Source: Desulfuromonadaceae bacterium (lineage in GTDB: Bacteria; Desulfobacterota; Desulfuromonadia; Geobacterales; Pseudopelobacteraceae). Taken from it: a DNA stretch of 58,334 bases. The position numbers were made by a program, and so were the translations under genes. Shown piece by piece: positions 8,055-16,379 of this stretch (the first letter of the stretch is position 1; each line of letters starts with the position of its first letter). The DNA lies in the NCBI GenBank assembly GCA_028688955.1, contig JAQTXD010000005.1, forward strand, positions 1-58,334. The letters are read 5' to 3'. The notes below the pieces were generated by a model, which did no database searches, had not been told where the DNA came from, and saw only the letters and a list, made by a program, of their open reading frames with translations.

Positions 8055-9128
8055 TTAACCGACAAAACGTACCCAGCCAAAATCATCCTTTAATTTTCCG
8101 GTCTGGATGCCGGTCAGAGTGTCATACAGCCGTTGCGTAACGTCTCCGACGCTGCCGCCGGTCAACTGCAGGCATTCATCCTTGTAACAGAGCTTGCCAA
8201 CCGGTGTAATAACCGCTGCAGTGCCGCTGCCGAATGCCTCGGTTACCTTGCCGGTGCGAATGTCGGACATCAGCTCGTGTACATCAATCTTTCGTTCCTC
8301 CACAGTATAGCCGAGAGTAGGCGCCAGTTTCATCACCGAATCACGGGTCACTCCCGATAGAATAGATCCGTCAAGTGGTGCCGTAACAATGTGCGATCCA
8401 TAGGCAAAAAACATGTTCATCGCACCGACTTCTTCAATGTAGCGACGCTCACGCCCGTCCAGCCACAACACCTGGTCGAATCCTTTCTTCTTTGCTTCAA
8501 GCCCTGCCTTAAGGGAGCTTGCATAATTGCCACCGGTCTTGGCCTCCCCGGTTCCTCCCGGCACGGCGCGAACATAGTAATCCTCAACGAGGATGCTTAC
8601 CGGATTAAATCCGGCTGCGTAGTAGGCGCCAACGGGTGAAAGTATGACATAGAAGTAGTAGTGATCAGACGGTTTAACGCCTAATACCGGTTCAACCGCT
8701 ATAAGAGTCGGGCGGATATACAGAGACGTGCCTGAGGCGGTAGGTATCCAGTCACGTTCCAGTGATACCAGTTGTTCTATCCCCTTGAGAAACAGTTCTT
8801 CCGGTACGGGCGGCAGACAGAGACGGTCACCGGATTGGTTGAAACGGCGTGCATTCATTTCCGGGCGGAACAGGGCAATGCACCCGTCATCCCATTTGTA
8901 CGCTTTGAGTCCTTCGAAAATTTCCTGGGCATAATGAAAAACAAGGCAGGCCGGGTCGAGAACAAAGGGAGCATACGGCTCAATTCTCGCGTCACACCAC
9001 CCCTGGTCAGCCTTCCACTCTACGACCAGCATCCTGTCGGTGAAATATTTGCCGAACCCCAGCTGAGATTGATCCGCAATTTTTGTTTTCATCTTTTCAG
9101 CCGGTAACGGAACGATTTTTATATCCAT
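8055..9128 (-). CDS. ilvE: Branched-chain amino acid aminotransferase
   Basis: PLP-dependent fold-IV transaminase that interconverts valine, leucine and isoleucine with their 2-oxo acids. Length 357 residues fits the eukaryote-like/BCAT2 branch rather than the 309-residue E. coli form. Visible are FHYAQEIFEGLKAYK, RRFNQSGDRLCLPP, YIRPTLIA, the PLP lysine block KTGGNYASSLKA (lysine in SSLKA) and GSGTAAVITPVG. It is a single-gene unit diverging from pyc. Some family members also act on aromatic or other amino acids, so substrate breadth is uncertain. Confidence 0.93.
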   Translation of the reverse strand: MDIKIVPLPAEKMKTKIADQSQLGFGKYFTDRMLVVEWKADQGWCDARIEPYAPFVLDPACLVFHYAQEIFEGLKAYKWDDGCIALFRPEMNARRFNQSGDRLCLPPVPEELFLKGIEQLVSLERDWIPTASGTSLYIRPTLIAVEPVLGVKPSDHYYFYVILSPVGAYYAAGFNPVSILVEDYYVRAVPGGTGEAKTGGNYASSLKAGLEAKKKGFDQVLWLDGRERRYIEEVGAMNMFFAYGSHIVTAPLDGSILSGVTRDSVMKLAPTLGYTVEERKIDVHELMSDIRTGKVTEAFGSGTAAVITPVGKLCYKDECLQLTGGSVGDVTQRLYDTLTGIQTGKLKDDFGWVRFVG

Positions 9129-9208
9129 TAAAGTATGCCTCCAGTAATCATTTAAAGCTGATGTTTACTTATCATAAACAGTATGTTGCGGCAAGTTGAA
9201 AATCCCCA

Positions 9209-9237
9209 TTGACAAAGCGCCGTGAATCTGTTTTAGT
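9209..9237 (+). promoter_or_regulatory. Candidate sigma-70 promoter for pyc
   Basis: TTGACA (9209-9214), a 17-base spacer and TTTAGT (9232-9237) precede pyc by about 85 bases. The -35 is consensus and the -10 is weak. No other clear signal is seen in the divergent ilvE-pyc spacer. Confidence 0.5.
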
Positions 9238-9321
9238 GCCGCCACCGCTTGCTGTAACTCTTTAAAATAACTGAATTATTTTAGTTTTGCTAAATAACTT
9301 TACTAAGGAGAATGTACCCGT

Positions 9322-12300
9322 ATGCAAAAATACCGATTCCGAAAAGTCATGGCGGCGAACCGAGGGGAAATCGCAATTCGAATCTTCCGTGCCTGTACTG
9401 AACTTGGCATTGGCACCGTGGCCCTCTATTCAGAGGAGGATAAACTCTCTCTGCATCGCTATAAGGCTGATGAAGCATACCTGATCGGCAAGGGAAAGTC
9501 GCCGATTGACGCATATCTTGGCATTGACGAGATCATTGCCTTGGCGCTTAAAGCCGATGTTGACGCAATCCACCCCGGATATGGGTTCCTGGCCGAGAAT
9601 GCAGATTTTGCCGAAGAGTGTCGGGTTAACGGCATTACCTTTATCGGCCCGACCGCAGAGATGATGCGTTCGCTTGGTGATAAGGTATCCGGGCGGAGAG
9701 CGGCAATTGCTGCCGGAGTTACGGTTGTCCCCGGCACGGAAAATCCGATTGTGAAGGAAGAAGATGCGCTGATCTTTGCCAAGGAACATGGCTACCCGAT
9801 TATCATCAAGGCCTCGGCAGGTGGGGGGGGGCGTGGAATGCGCGTCGCCTATAACAGAAAAGAACTCCTTGAGGGGCTTGTTGCGGCAAGCAGCGAGGCA
9901 AAGGCTTCATTCGGCAATGCCGAAATTTTTCTGGAGCGTTACCTGGCACATCCAAAGCATATTGAAGTGCAGGTGCTGGGAGACAATCATGGCAACCTGG
10001 TACACTTTTTCGACCGTGACTGCTCTGTTCAGCGCCGTCATCAGAAAGTCGTCGAATTTGCGCCGTCACTCTCCCTGACCCAGACTCAGCGGGAAGAACT
10101 CTGTACAGCTGCTCTTAAAATAGCCGGTCACGTTAAATACCGTAACGCCGGAACTATTGAGTTTCTGGTGGATACGGAGGGCAAGCACTACTTTATCGAG
10201 ATGAACCCACGTATCCAGGTGGAGCATACGGTTACGGAGATGATTACCGGTCGCAATCTGGTGCAGAACCAGATTCTGGTCGCGTGCGGCCACAAGCTTT
10301 CTGATCCTGAAATCAACATCCCTTCGCAAAGTGCCATAGATATGCGCGTGTACGCCATTCAGTGCCGTATCACAACAGAAGACCCGACCAATAATTTTGC
10401 TCCTGATTTCGGTACCCTGACAACCTATCGTTCGGCTGCCGGGTGCGGTATCCGTCTTGATGCGGGCAACGCATTCTCCGGTGCCAGGATCACCCCGCAT
10501 TATGACTCCCTGCTGGTCAAGGTCAGCTCGTGGGGCCTTTCTTTCTCAGACGCAGCGAATATAATGAATCGTGCCCTGCAGGAGTTCCGGGTGCGCGGGG
10601 TTAAGACCAACATCGGTTTCCTTGAAAACGTTGTCACCCATCCGGTCTTCCTTCGGGGGCAATGTGATACGTCGTTTATCGAAAAGCATCCGGAACTGCT
10701 CCGTTTCCGTGAAAAGCAGGATAGAGCCAGTAAAATGCTCAACTTCCTCGGTGACGTGATTGTCAACGGTTCACCGGGAGTCGTGAAGCCGCTCAAGTCG
10801 GCTGAGCTGATTGAAGCCAAGGTTCCGCATGTGGAAACCAACCGGCCACGCCCCGTTGGCAGCAAGGATCTGTTCATGCAGTTGGGAGCCGAAGGGCTTT
10901 CCAAGTGGGTCTTGGAACAGAAGAAGCTGTTGATTACGGACACGACAATGCGCGATGCGCATCAGTCCAATCTGGCGACCAGGGTGCGCAGCTATGACAT
11001 CCTCAAAATTGCCGAGCCGACTTCCTATCTGGGTGCGGATCTGTTCTCACTGGAATGCTGGGGAGGGGCTACGTTTGACGTTTCCATGCGCTTTCTAAAA
11101 GAAGACCCGTGGCATCGTCTCCAGAAATTATCCGAGTTGGTTCCCAATATCCTGTTCCAGATGCTGCTTCGTGGTTCCAATGCGGTTGGATACACCAATT
11201 ACCCGGATAACGTAGTTCAGAAGTTTGTTGAAGAGGCTGCCGACTCTGGCGTTGACATTTTCCGTATCTTTGACTCACTTAACTGGACAACCGGTATGAA
11301 GGTTGCCATGGATTCGGTACGCAAATCCGGAAAAATCTGTGAAGCTGCCATATGCTATACGGGAGACATTACCGATCCGAAGCGCGATAAATATCCACTT
11401 GAGTATTATGTAAATATGGCGAAAGAGTTGGAAAAAATGGGTGCTCACATTCTGGCCATCAAAGATATGGCCGGCCTACTTAAGCCAATGGCAGCCTATA
11501 AACTTGTCAAAGCACTCAAGGAGAACATCGGCATTCCGATTCATCTCCATACTCATGACACTTCGTCAAACGGCAGTGCCATGCTTTTGAAAGCCTGTGA
11601 AGCCGGAGTGGATATCGTTGACGCCGCGCTTTCATCACTGTCCGGCCTGACCGCTCAGCCGAATCTGAATGCCCTGGTAGCATGTCTGGAGGGGAGCGAG
11701 CGCGACCCGCTTGTTAACGCTCAAGGGTTACAAAAGCTGGCCAATTATTGGGAAACGGTCCGTGATTACTACTCACCATTTGAATCCGGTCTTAAAAGCG
11801 GTACGGCCGAGGTCTACCATCACGAGATTCCCGGGGGGCAGTACTCGAACTACAAACCGCAGGTTGCCGGTTTGGGGCTGATTGAACGGTGGGACGACTG
11901 CAAGGAAATGTATCACAAGGTTAACATGATGTTCGGCGACATTGTCAAGGTAACGCCGTCATCAAAGGTTGTCGGTGATATGGCAATGTTTCTGGTGAAA
12001 AACAATCTTGAGCCGGAAGATGTCTTTACGTCCAAAGAGGATCTGGCTTTCCCCGAATCTGTTGTCGGTATGTTCAAAGGGATGCTGGGCCAGCCGTATC
12101 AGGGGTGGCCGGAGGAACTGCAGAAAATTATCCTGAAAGGTGAGCAGCCGATCACCTGTCGTCCGGGAGAACTCCTCGAGCCGGTTGATTTTGATGAAGA
12201 AAAACTCAAGCTTGAGGAAAAGCTTGGTCACCGTGTCGATGATCGGGCGCTGGTTTCAGCCATTCTCTATCCGAACGTGTATCCTGAATTTGATCGCCAT

Positions 12301-12771
12301 CGTCAGGAATACTCCGATACATCAGTCATTCCAACCCCGATATTCTTTTACGGACTTGAGCCGGGTCAGGAAACTTCGCTTGATATCGAAGCGGGTAAAA
12401 CACTGATCATCAAGCTTAACGCCATTGGAAAGGTACAGAGTGACGGTACCCGTGCCGTGTATTTCGAATTGAACGGGAACAACCGCTCAGTTGTCATCCG
12501 CGACCAGTCCGTACAGAGTGACCAGGCGATACGTGTCAAGGCTGACAAAGGAAATTCCTGTCATATCGGGGCACCAATGCCGGGTAAAGTACTGAAGGTG
12601 AATGTCAAGGCGGGTGATTCGTTTAAGGCTGGTGATGTGTTGATGGTCACTGAGGCGATGAAGATGGAAACGAATATCAAAGCCAAAGCCGATGGTGCGG
12701 TTGCTGATGTCAAGTTTAAAGAAGGTGAAAAAGTGGAGAAGGAAGACCTGGTGATTGTTATCGTTGAATAG
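9322..12771 (+). CDS. pyc: Pyruvate carboxylase
   Basis: Biotin-dependent enzyme carboxylating pyruvate to oxaloacetate with ATP and bicarbonate. The single 1149-residue chain has all domains: biotin carboxylase (about 1-450; KVMAANRGEIAIRIFRA, KASAGGGGRGMR, EMNPRIQVEHTVTE), carboxyltransferase (about 535-800; DTTMRDAHQSNLATRVR, LFSLECWGGATFDV), the PYC/OADA domain, and a C-terminal biotinyl domain with TEAMKMETN, whose lysine is biotinylated. ATG 9322 has AAGGAG 11 bases upstream. It is monocistronic, closed by a terminator 20 bases on. In acetate- or pyruvate-growing Geobacter-type cells it replenishes oxaloacetate. Confidence 0.98.
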   Translation: MQKYRFRKVMAANRGEIAIRIFRACTELGIGTVALYSEEDKLSLHRYKADEAYLIGKGKSPIDAYLGIDEIIALALKADVDAIHPGYGFLAENADFAEECRVNGITFIGPTAEMMRSLGDKVSGRRAAIAAGVTVVPGTENPIVKEEDALIFAKEHGYPIIIKASAGGGGRGMRVAYNRKELLEGLVAASSEAKASFGNAEIFLERYLAHPKHIEVQVLGDNHGNLVHFFDRDCSVQRRHQKVVEFAPSLSLTQTQREELCTAALKIAGHVKYRNAGTIEFLVDTEGKHYFIEMNPRIQVEHTVTEMITGRNLVQNQILVACGHKLSDPEINIPSQSAIDMRVYAIQCRITTEDPTNNFAPDFGTLTTYRSAAGCGIRLDAGNAFSGARITPHYDSLLVKVSSWGLSFSDAANIMNRALQEFRVRGVKTNIGFLENVVTHPVFLRGQCDTSFIEKHPELLRFREKQDRASKMLNFLGDVIVNGSPGVVKPLKSAELIEAKVPHVETNRPRPVGSKDLFMQLGAEGLSKWVLEQKKLLITDTTMRDAHQSNLATRVRSYDILKIAEPTSYLGADLFSLECWGGATFDVSMRFLKEDPWHRLQKLSELVPNILFQMLLRGSNAVGYTNYPDNVVQKFVEEAADSGVDIFRIFDSLNWTTGMKVAMDSVRKSGKICEAAICYTGDITDPKRDKYPLEYYVNMAKELEKMGAHILAIKDMAGLLKPMAAYKLVKALKENIGIPIHLHTHDTSSNGSAMLLKACEAGVDIVDAALSSLSGLTAQPNLNALVACLEGSERDPLVNAQGLQKLANYWETVRDYYSPFESGLKSGTAEVYHHEIPGGQYSNYKPQVAGLGLIERWDDCKEMYHKVNMMFGDIVKVTPSSKVVGDMAMFLVKNNLEPEDVFTSKEDLAFPESVVGMFKGMLGQPYQGWPEELQKIILKGEQPITCRPGELLEPVDFDEEKLKLEEKLGHRVDDRALVSAILYPNVYPEFDRHRQEYSDTSVIPTPIFFYGLEPGQETSLDIEAGKTLIIKLNAIGKVQSDGTRAVYFELNGNNRSVVIRDQSVQSDQAIRVKADKGNSCHIGAPMPGKVLKVNVKAGDSFKAGDVLMVTEAMKMETNIKAKADGAVADVKFKEGEKVEKEDLVIVIVE

Positions 12772-12791
12772 CAAGGCCTGACACCTGCGTC

Positions 12792-12827
12792 AAATGCCCC
12801 GCTTCCAATCCTGAGAGCGGGGCATTT
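12792..12827. terminator. Bidirectional terminator between pyc and the VF530-like gene
   Basis: AAATGCCCCGCT (12792-12803) pairs with AGCGGGGCATTT (12816-12827) around a 12-base loop. A/T tracts flank both sides, so it can end both converging transcripts. Confidence 0.88.
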
Positions 12828-13093
12828 TATTCTGGAACTGATGGATTCCGCAGTTTTACTGCCTCCCCGCTCTCCAGTTTCCAGCGGAGATACATCTCCT
12901 CGACCTTGTCCCTGGCCCACGGCGTTCGGCGCAGAAATTTCAGGCTGGACGTAATGCTCGGGTCATGGGTGAAACAGCGAATGTTGATGGTCTGTGCCAT
13001 TTCCTCCCAGCCATACCGGCCAACCAGTTCGGAAAGGATTGTCTTCAAGGTTATACCATGCAGAGGATCATTACTGTTTTGATCTGTTGCCAT
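12827..13093 (-). CDS. VF530-family (DUF2132) small protein
   Basis: An 88-residue protein with [50 protein letters not shown] and KVEEMYLRW, the hallmark of the VF530/DUF2132 family. A Vibrio member has a solved structure and is described as a DNA-binding fold; its cellular role is unclear. Start ATG 13093 has CTGGAGC upstream. It stands alone and converges on pyc. Confidence 0.88.
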   Translation of the reverse strand: MATDQNSNDPLHGITLKTILSELVGRYGWEEMAQTINIRCFTHDPSITSSLKFLRRTPWARDKVEEMYLRWKLESGEAVKLRNPSVPE

Positions 13094-13163
13094 GTCATGC
13101 TCCAGGTAAGCCTTTAATCGTGCCGGGCAATACTACCATATAGAATACGGTACAGCCATTTCT

Positions 13164-13191
13164 ATTGACTTCGGAACCCGGTTAGTATAGG
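13164..13191 (+). promoter_or_regulatory. Candidate promoter for the riboswitch transcript
   Basis: ATTGAC/TTGACT at 13164-13170 and TATAGG at 13186-13191 are spaced 15-16 bases, slightly short. A start near 13198 would place the aptamer about 15 bases into the RNA. Confidence 0.4.
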
Positions 13192-13212
13192 TTCCATACT
13201 GTCAAATAGCAG

Positions 13213-13325
13213 GTATACGAAAATACTAAACCATCCGTGAGGGTGGGGCGGAAAGCCCATAGGGTCTCAACGAGACAGCCGGGTTGCCGAAATATCACAT
13301 TATTTCGGCAACCCGGCTTTTTTAT
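13213..13325 (+). promoter_or_regulatory. GEMM-I cyclic dinucleotide riboswitch with terminator, cGAMP-type base
   Basis: The aptamer carries the GEMM-I core: ACTAAACCATCC, a GTGA (GNRA) tetraloop, GGGTGGGGCGGAAAGCCC, a second arm GGGTCTCAACGAGACAGCC and the closing GGGTTGCCG. Aligned to Vc2, the ligand-contacting position 20 is A (ATACTAAACC) instead of G; A20 is the feature reported for 3',3'-cGAMP-responsive GEMM-Ib RNAs in Geobacter. The 3' side of the aptamer (13277-13294) is also the left arm of an 18-bp perfect hairpin (right arm 13301-13318) ending in a T tract. Ligand binding should therefore block the terminator and turn the downstream gene on. Confidence 0.9.
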
Positions 13326-13354
13326 TTCAAACCTCAAAAAAAGGAGAGCATCAA

Positions 13355-14284
13355 ATGGTACGAAGATTACTATCCACCACGAAATTATCGGCGCTACTGG
13401 CGTTTGGATTGGTTGCACTGCTTCAGCTTCAGGGATGCGGCGGGAGCGGGAGCAGTAATACGCCAACTACTGGAACACTGAAACTCTCTATCACAGACAA
13501 AGCCACCGATGACTTTGAAAAAGTTGTTATCAGTATCCGTGAGGTGCGGGTAGTGCCGATCGGCAAAGAAAATTCAGCTGATGATGATCCGGCCCTTCCC
13601 GTGGTCGCTCACTTTTCTACTCCCCAGGTCATAGATGTCATGACGCTGCAGTTCGTACAGCAGGCTCTTGGTGAAATCGTTCTTCCGGCCGGGAGTTACA
13701 GTCAGGTTCGTCTGATCCTTGAGCCGAACCCGAATGGCCAGGGTCAAACTCCGTTGAACTATGTTGTGATGAAAAATACAACGGCCAAAATCCCTCTGAC
13801 TACTCCCAGTGCCCAGCAGTCCGGCCTGAAAGTACTTGGCCCGATTGCGATCAAGCAGGGAGTCATAAATGCGGTGATGATTGATTTTGATCCTAACACC
13901 GCCATCGTTGCCCGTGGTAACGGAGATTATAATCTGAAGCCGACCGGAATCCGGCTGGTCCAGATGGCAAACGTACTCACTCAATATGGTTCTATCTCTG
14001 GAACCGTTTTGTCCACATCCACTGACTGGTCCAGCGCGACTGTTTCCGTTAAACGTCGTGGAACAATCAACGATGTAGATCCAATCGCAGCCGGGAGAAT
14101 CTTCTCCAACTATACGAGCGGAGCGTGGCAGGCGCCATTTGCTGCGTTTGTTCCGGCAAGTTCGCAGACAGTCTCATACAAGACATTTATCACTTCGCAG
14201 GGATTCCGTACCTATTCGTCTGCTGTGCAAGGCGTTATACAGGGGCAGACAACAGATCTTGGTGACATCTACCTTCAACAATAA
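13355..14284 (+). CDS. DUF4382-type lipoprotein under riboswitch control
   Basis: Predicted outer-envelope lipoprotein of 309 residues: a positively charged start (MVRRLLSTTK), a hydrophobic stretch and the lipobox LQGC with Cys near residue 28. The next 150 residues, GTLKLSITDKATDDFEKVVISIREVRV and LPAGSYSQVRLIL, match the DUF4382 pattern, a beta-sandwich of unknown role common in Geobacter. The C-terminal part (about 210-309) looks like a carboxypeptidase-regulatory-like beta domain (GSISGTVLS). AAAGGAG precedes ATG 13355. It is a single gene behind the riboswitch, which links it to cyclic dinucleotide signalling. Related riboswitch targets in Geobacter include extracellular electron transfer and surface proteins. 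Confidence 0.8.
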   Translation: MVRRLLSTTKLSALLAFGLVALLQLQGCGGSGSSNTPTTGTLKLSITDKATDDFEKVVISIREVRVVPIGKENSADDDPALPVVAHFSTPQVIDVMTLQFVQQALGEIVLPAGSYSQVRLILEPNPNGQGQTPLNYVVMKNTTAKIPLTTPSAQQSGLKVLGPIAIKQGVINAVMIDFDPNTAIVARGNGDYNLKPTGIRLVQMANVLTQYGSISGTVLSTSTDWSSATVSVKRRGTINDVDPIAAGRIFSNYTSGAWQAPFAAFVPASSQTVSYKTFITSQGFRTYSSAVQGVIQGQTTDLGDIYLQQ

Positions 14285-14313
14285 CTCCACCAGATAACAG
14301 AGAATGATAGTCA

Positions 14314-14342
14314 GGGCGGCCGGAAGGTCGCCCTTTTTTTTA
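14314..14342 (+). terminator. Terminator after the DUF4382 gene
   Basis: GGGCGGCC (14314-14321), GGAA loop, GGTCGCCC (14326-14333), then a long T tract on the plus strand. It touches the 3' end of the converging diguanylate cyclase gene. Confidence 0.88.
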
Positions 14343-15572
14343 TACGGCGACCTGATTCCTTCCCCTGCTTTTTGCTTTGTAGAGTGCCTTGTCAGCGGCT
14401 TTCATAACGGCTTCGGGCGATGCCAGCGATTCGGTGCGCTCTGCCACACCGATACTTATCGTCACCGATGCGTATGCGGGCTTCCGTCGTCTGCCGCGCT
14501 GTTCACTCCCTTGTCGATGGTCTTTGGGGCGTTCACTGTCACGCAGGGCAAGTTGATAGTCGGCAATTGTCCGGCGCAACGTCTCAAGATGGGGACCCGC
14601 CTCGCTAACCCGACTTCCTGAGAAAAGAATCGTAAACTCCTCACCGCCATACCGGAACGCCCTGCCGCCCCCACCGACCCCCATAATTTTCCGCGCCACC
14701 ATCTTCAATACCTGGTCGCCGACATCATGACCGTAGGTGTCATTAAACTTTTTGAAATGGTCGACGTCCAGCATGGCAATGGAATAACATCTCCCAAGCC
14801 CGCTCAGACTCTCATTCAGGGAGCGGCGCGAGTGGAGACCGGTCAGATCATCACGGAACGCCATATTGTAAGAGTCACGCAGGATACTCAGGGTCATTAT
14901 AACTGCCCCAGAGGCGCAGAATGCGGAGTGGATATCGCGATTGGTCAGCCAATTGCTGGCGATGAAAAATGCTGCCAGCACTCCGAGCAGGCCGCTGTCT
15001 ACGGGCGCCTGACGACGAACTGCCACATATGCTACCAGGATAAAACAGGCCGCTCCGACCACCAGAGCAGACTCCGGGACAAGCATATCGCCAAAGATGT
15101 TCAGGTGACTGTAATTTCGTACGATGTATGGCAGGATTTCAATGAAATTGTATCGGAACAGCCAAAAGGCAACTATCCCCTGCACGCCGAGGAACATGAA
15201 GCGCAAGCGACCGACGGTTGAGAATACCCCCCGTTCGCGCATTATGGCAATGAGGGTGATGTTTACCGGGATCAAAAGTACACATACCTGATAAATTTCA
15301 TTGAGACTGAGTTCAAGAGACTTCCCGACAAGTGCGCTGCGGGATCCCCAGTAAAAGAGGATCAGCAGCATCAGTGCCATGAATGGGCGACCACGGTGAA
15401 AGTGGATGGAAAGGAACATCCCCACTACGGTAATAACGTAGGGGGACAGTACAACAAGTTCCCGTCTCTCCGGCGTAAGAAGGGCTATCTGGGGGATCAG
15501 TAACCAGGTCGCTATGAGGATTGAAGCGGGAACGCCGAGTATGAGCATTCTTTTGACGACTGTAGAAAACAA
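14340..15572 (-). CDS. Membrane diguanylate cyclase (GGEEF)
   Basis: A 410-residue protein with about six to eight hydrophobic segments in residues 1-225 and a C-terminal GGDEF domain from about 238. The active site is RYGGEEF; DDLTGLHSRR and MLDVDHFKKFNDTYGHDVGD are intact. The guanine-contacting Asp in GHDVGD is kept, so it has the canonical c-di-GMP signature and not the Ser found in cGAMP-making Hypr GGDEF enzymes. The I-site RxxD before the GGEEF is replaced by glycines, so product inhibition by that route is unlikely. It has an unusual basic insert (RRRK near residue 370). It converges on the riboswitch-controlled lipoprotein gene. Confidence 0.92.
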   Translation of the reverse strand: MFSTVVKRMLILGVPASILIATWLLIPQIALLTPERRELVVLSPYVITVVGMFLSIHFHRGRPFMALMLLILFYWGSRSALVGKSLELSLNEIYQVCVLLIPVNITLIAIMRERGVFSTVGRLRFMFLGVQGIVAFWLFRYNFIEILPYIVRNYSHLNIFGDMLVPESALVVGAACFILVAYVAVRRQAPVDSGLLGVLAAFFIASNWLTNRDIHSAFCASGAVIMTLSILRDSYNMAFRDDLTGLHSRRSLNESLSGLGRCYSIAMLDVDHFKKFNDTYGHDVGDQVLKMVARKIMGVGGGGRAFRYGGEEFTILFSGSRVSEAGPHLETLRRTIADYQLALRDSERPKDHRQGSEQRGRRRKPAYASVTISIGVAERTESLASPEAVMKAADKALYKAKSRGRNQVAV

Positions 15573-15852
15573 ATAGATAGCTGCTCCCGGCGGTGAATTA
15601 CGTATGTGTGCTTACACCGTTAGCCGGAAGGCTGTCAACGCATTTCCGTTGCGAAGGAGGAGAAATACCAGTGTGACTTCAACACCTCGGCATAACGGGT
15701 TGCAGGCTTTAGTCGTAACGGCCTCCATAGCCGTGACGTAGTGCTGAATTTGCACCTGGGATACGTGGTTAATTGCAAAAAGTAATGTATCTTCATTTTT
15801 TGACATTGCGTGCAGACGGTATTTCCTCTACGATACTCACACTTTTTGGGGG
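15573..15852. other. Intergenic stretch between divergent genes, no confident feature
   Basis: Spacer of 280 bases between the diguanylate cyclase and the exported protein. A 64-codon minus-strand frame (15612-15806) is present but has no well-placed ribosome binding site and no recognisable motif. Both genes' promoters must lie here, but I cannot single them out. Confidence 0.4.
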
Positions 15853-15858
15853 GTGACG

Positions 15859-16341
15859 ATGAAAATCAGGTCATGTATTAGTACTGCAGTTGCTCTGGTT
15901 GCTTTATTGATTGGCTCGGGGTCAGGACATGCCTCAGAGCCGGAATCACCGCTTGAAAAAGGCATGTCGGATACGCTCGATACCTGGCGGGATGGTCGGT
16001 ATGAACAGTTATTTGATCAGTTGGCACATCGAGGCAAAACGTCTCGCGAGGTGTTTGTGAAAAAAATGCGCGAATCAACGACTCGCCCCGCCTGCTGTTG
16101 GCAGAAAATGGAGAATTTCAAAATATTGAATGAAAAGCGTACTGAAGCCACGGTGTATGCCAAAGTTGGGCTCGAAGGCACACCCAGCGCTGCAGAGTCG
16201 GTAACTCGTGAGTTTAAACTCACTCACCAGGAAGGAGTCTGGAAGATGCAATTAGCCGATGTGTTTGCAATCGCAGGGGTTACCGGGAAAAAGAGCGGCT
16301 CAAAAAGACATTCGAAGAACCACTCTCCGTATCAAAAATAA
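15859..16341 (+). CDS. Exported protein of unknown function
   Basis: About 160 residues with a classical signal peptide (MKIRSCISTAVALVALLIGSG, cleavage likely after GHA-S). The mature part, GMSDTLDTWRDGRYEQLFDQLAHRGKTSREVFVKKM and later REFKLTHQEGVWKMQLADVFAI, has the helix-then-sheet rhythm of NTF2/DUF4878-like small domains, which is only a suggestion. ATG 15859 is preferred over GTG 15853 because GGGGGG lies right before the GTG. It stands directly upstream of dgt, 38 bases away, and may share a transcript. Confidence 0.7.
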   Translation: MKIRSCISTAVALVALLIGSGSGHASEPESPLEKGMSDTLDTWRDGRYEQLFDQLAHRGKTSREVFVKKMRESTTRPACCWQKMENFKILNEKRTEATVYAKVGLEGTPSAAESVTREFKLTHQEGVWKMQLADVFAIAGVTGKKSGSKRHSKNHSPYQK

Positions 16342-16379
16342 TACCACCTCACATCACATCTGATCCCTGGGGAATGCCG

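Noticed and set aside
14340..15572. GGEEF protein as the cGAMP-making (Hypr) enzyme for the adjacent riboswitch
   Set aside because: The guanine-contacting residue in GHDVGD is Asp, the canonical diguanylate cyclase state; Hypr enzymes have Ser there.
15612..15806. 64-codon minus-strand frame in the spacer before the exported protein gene
   Set aside because: No ribosome binding site at a useful distance and no recognisable protein pattern.
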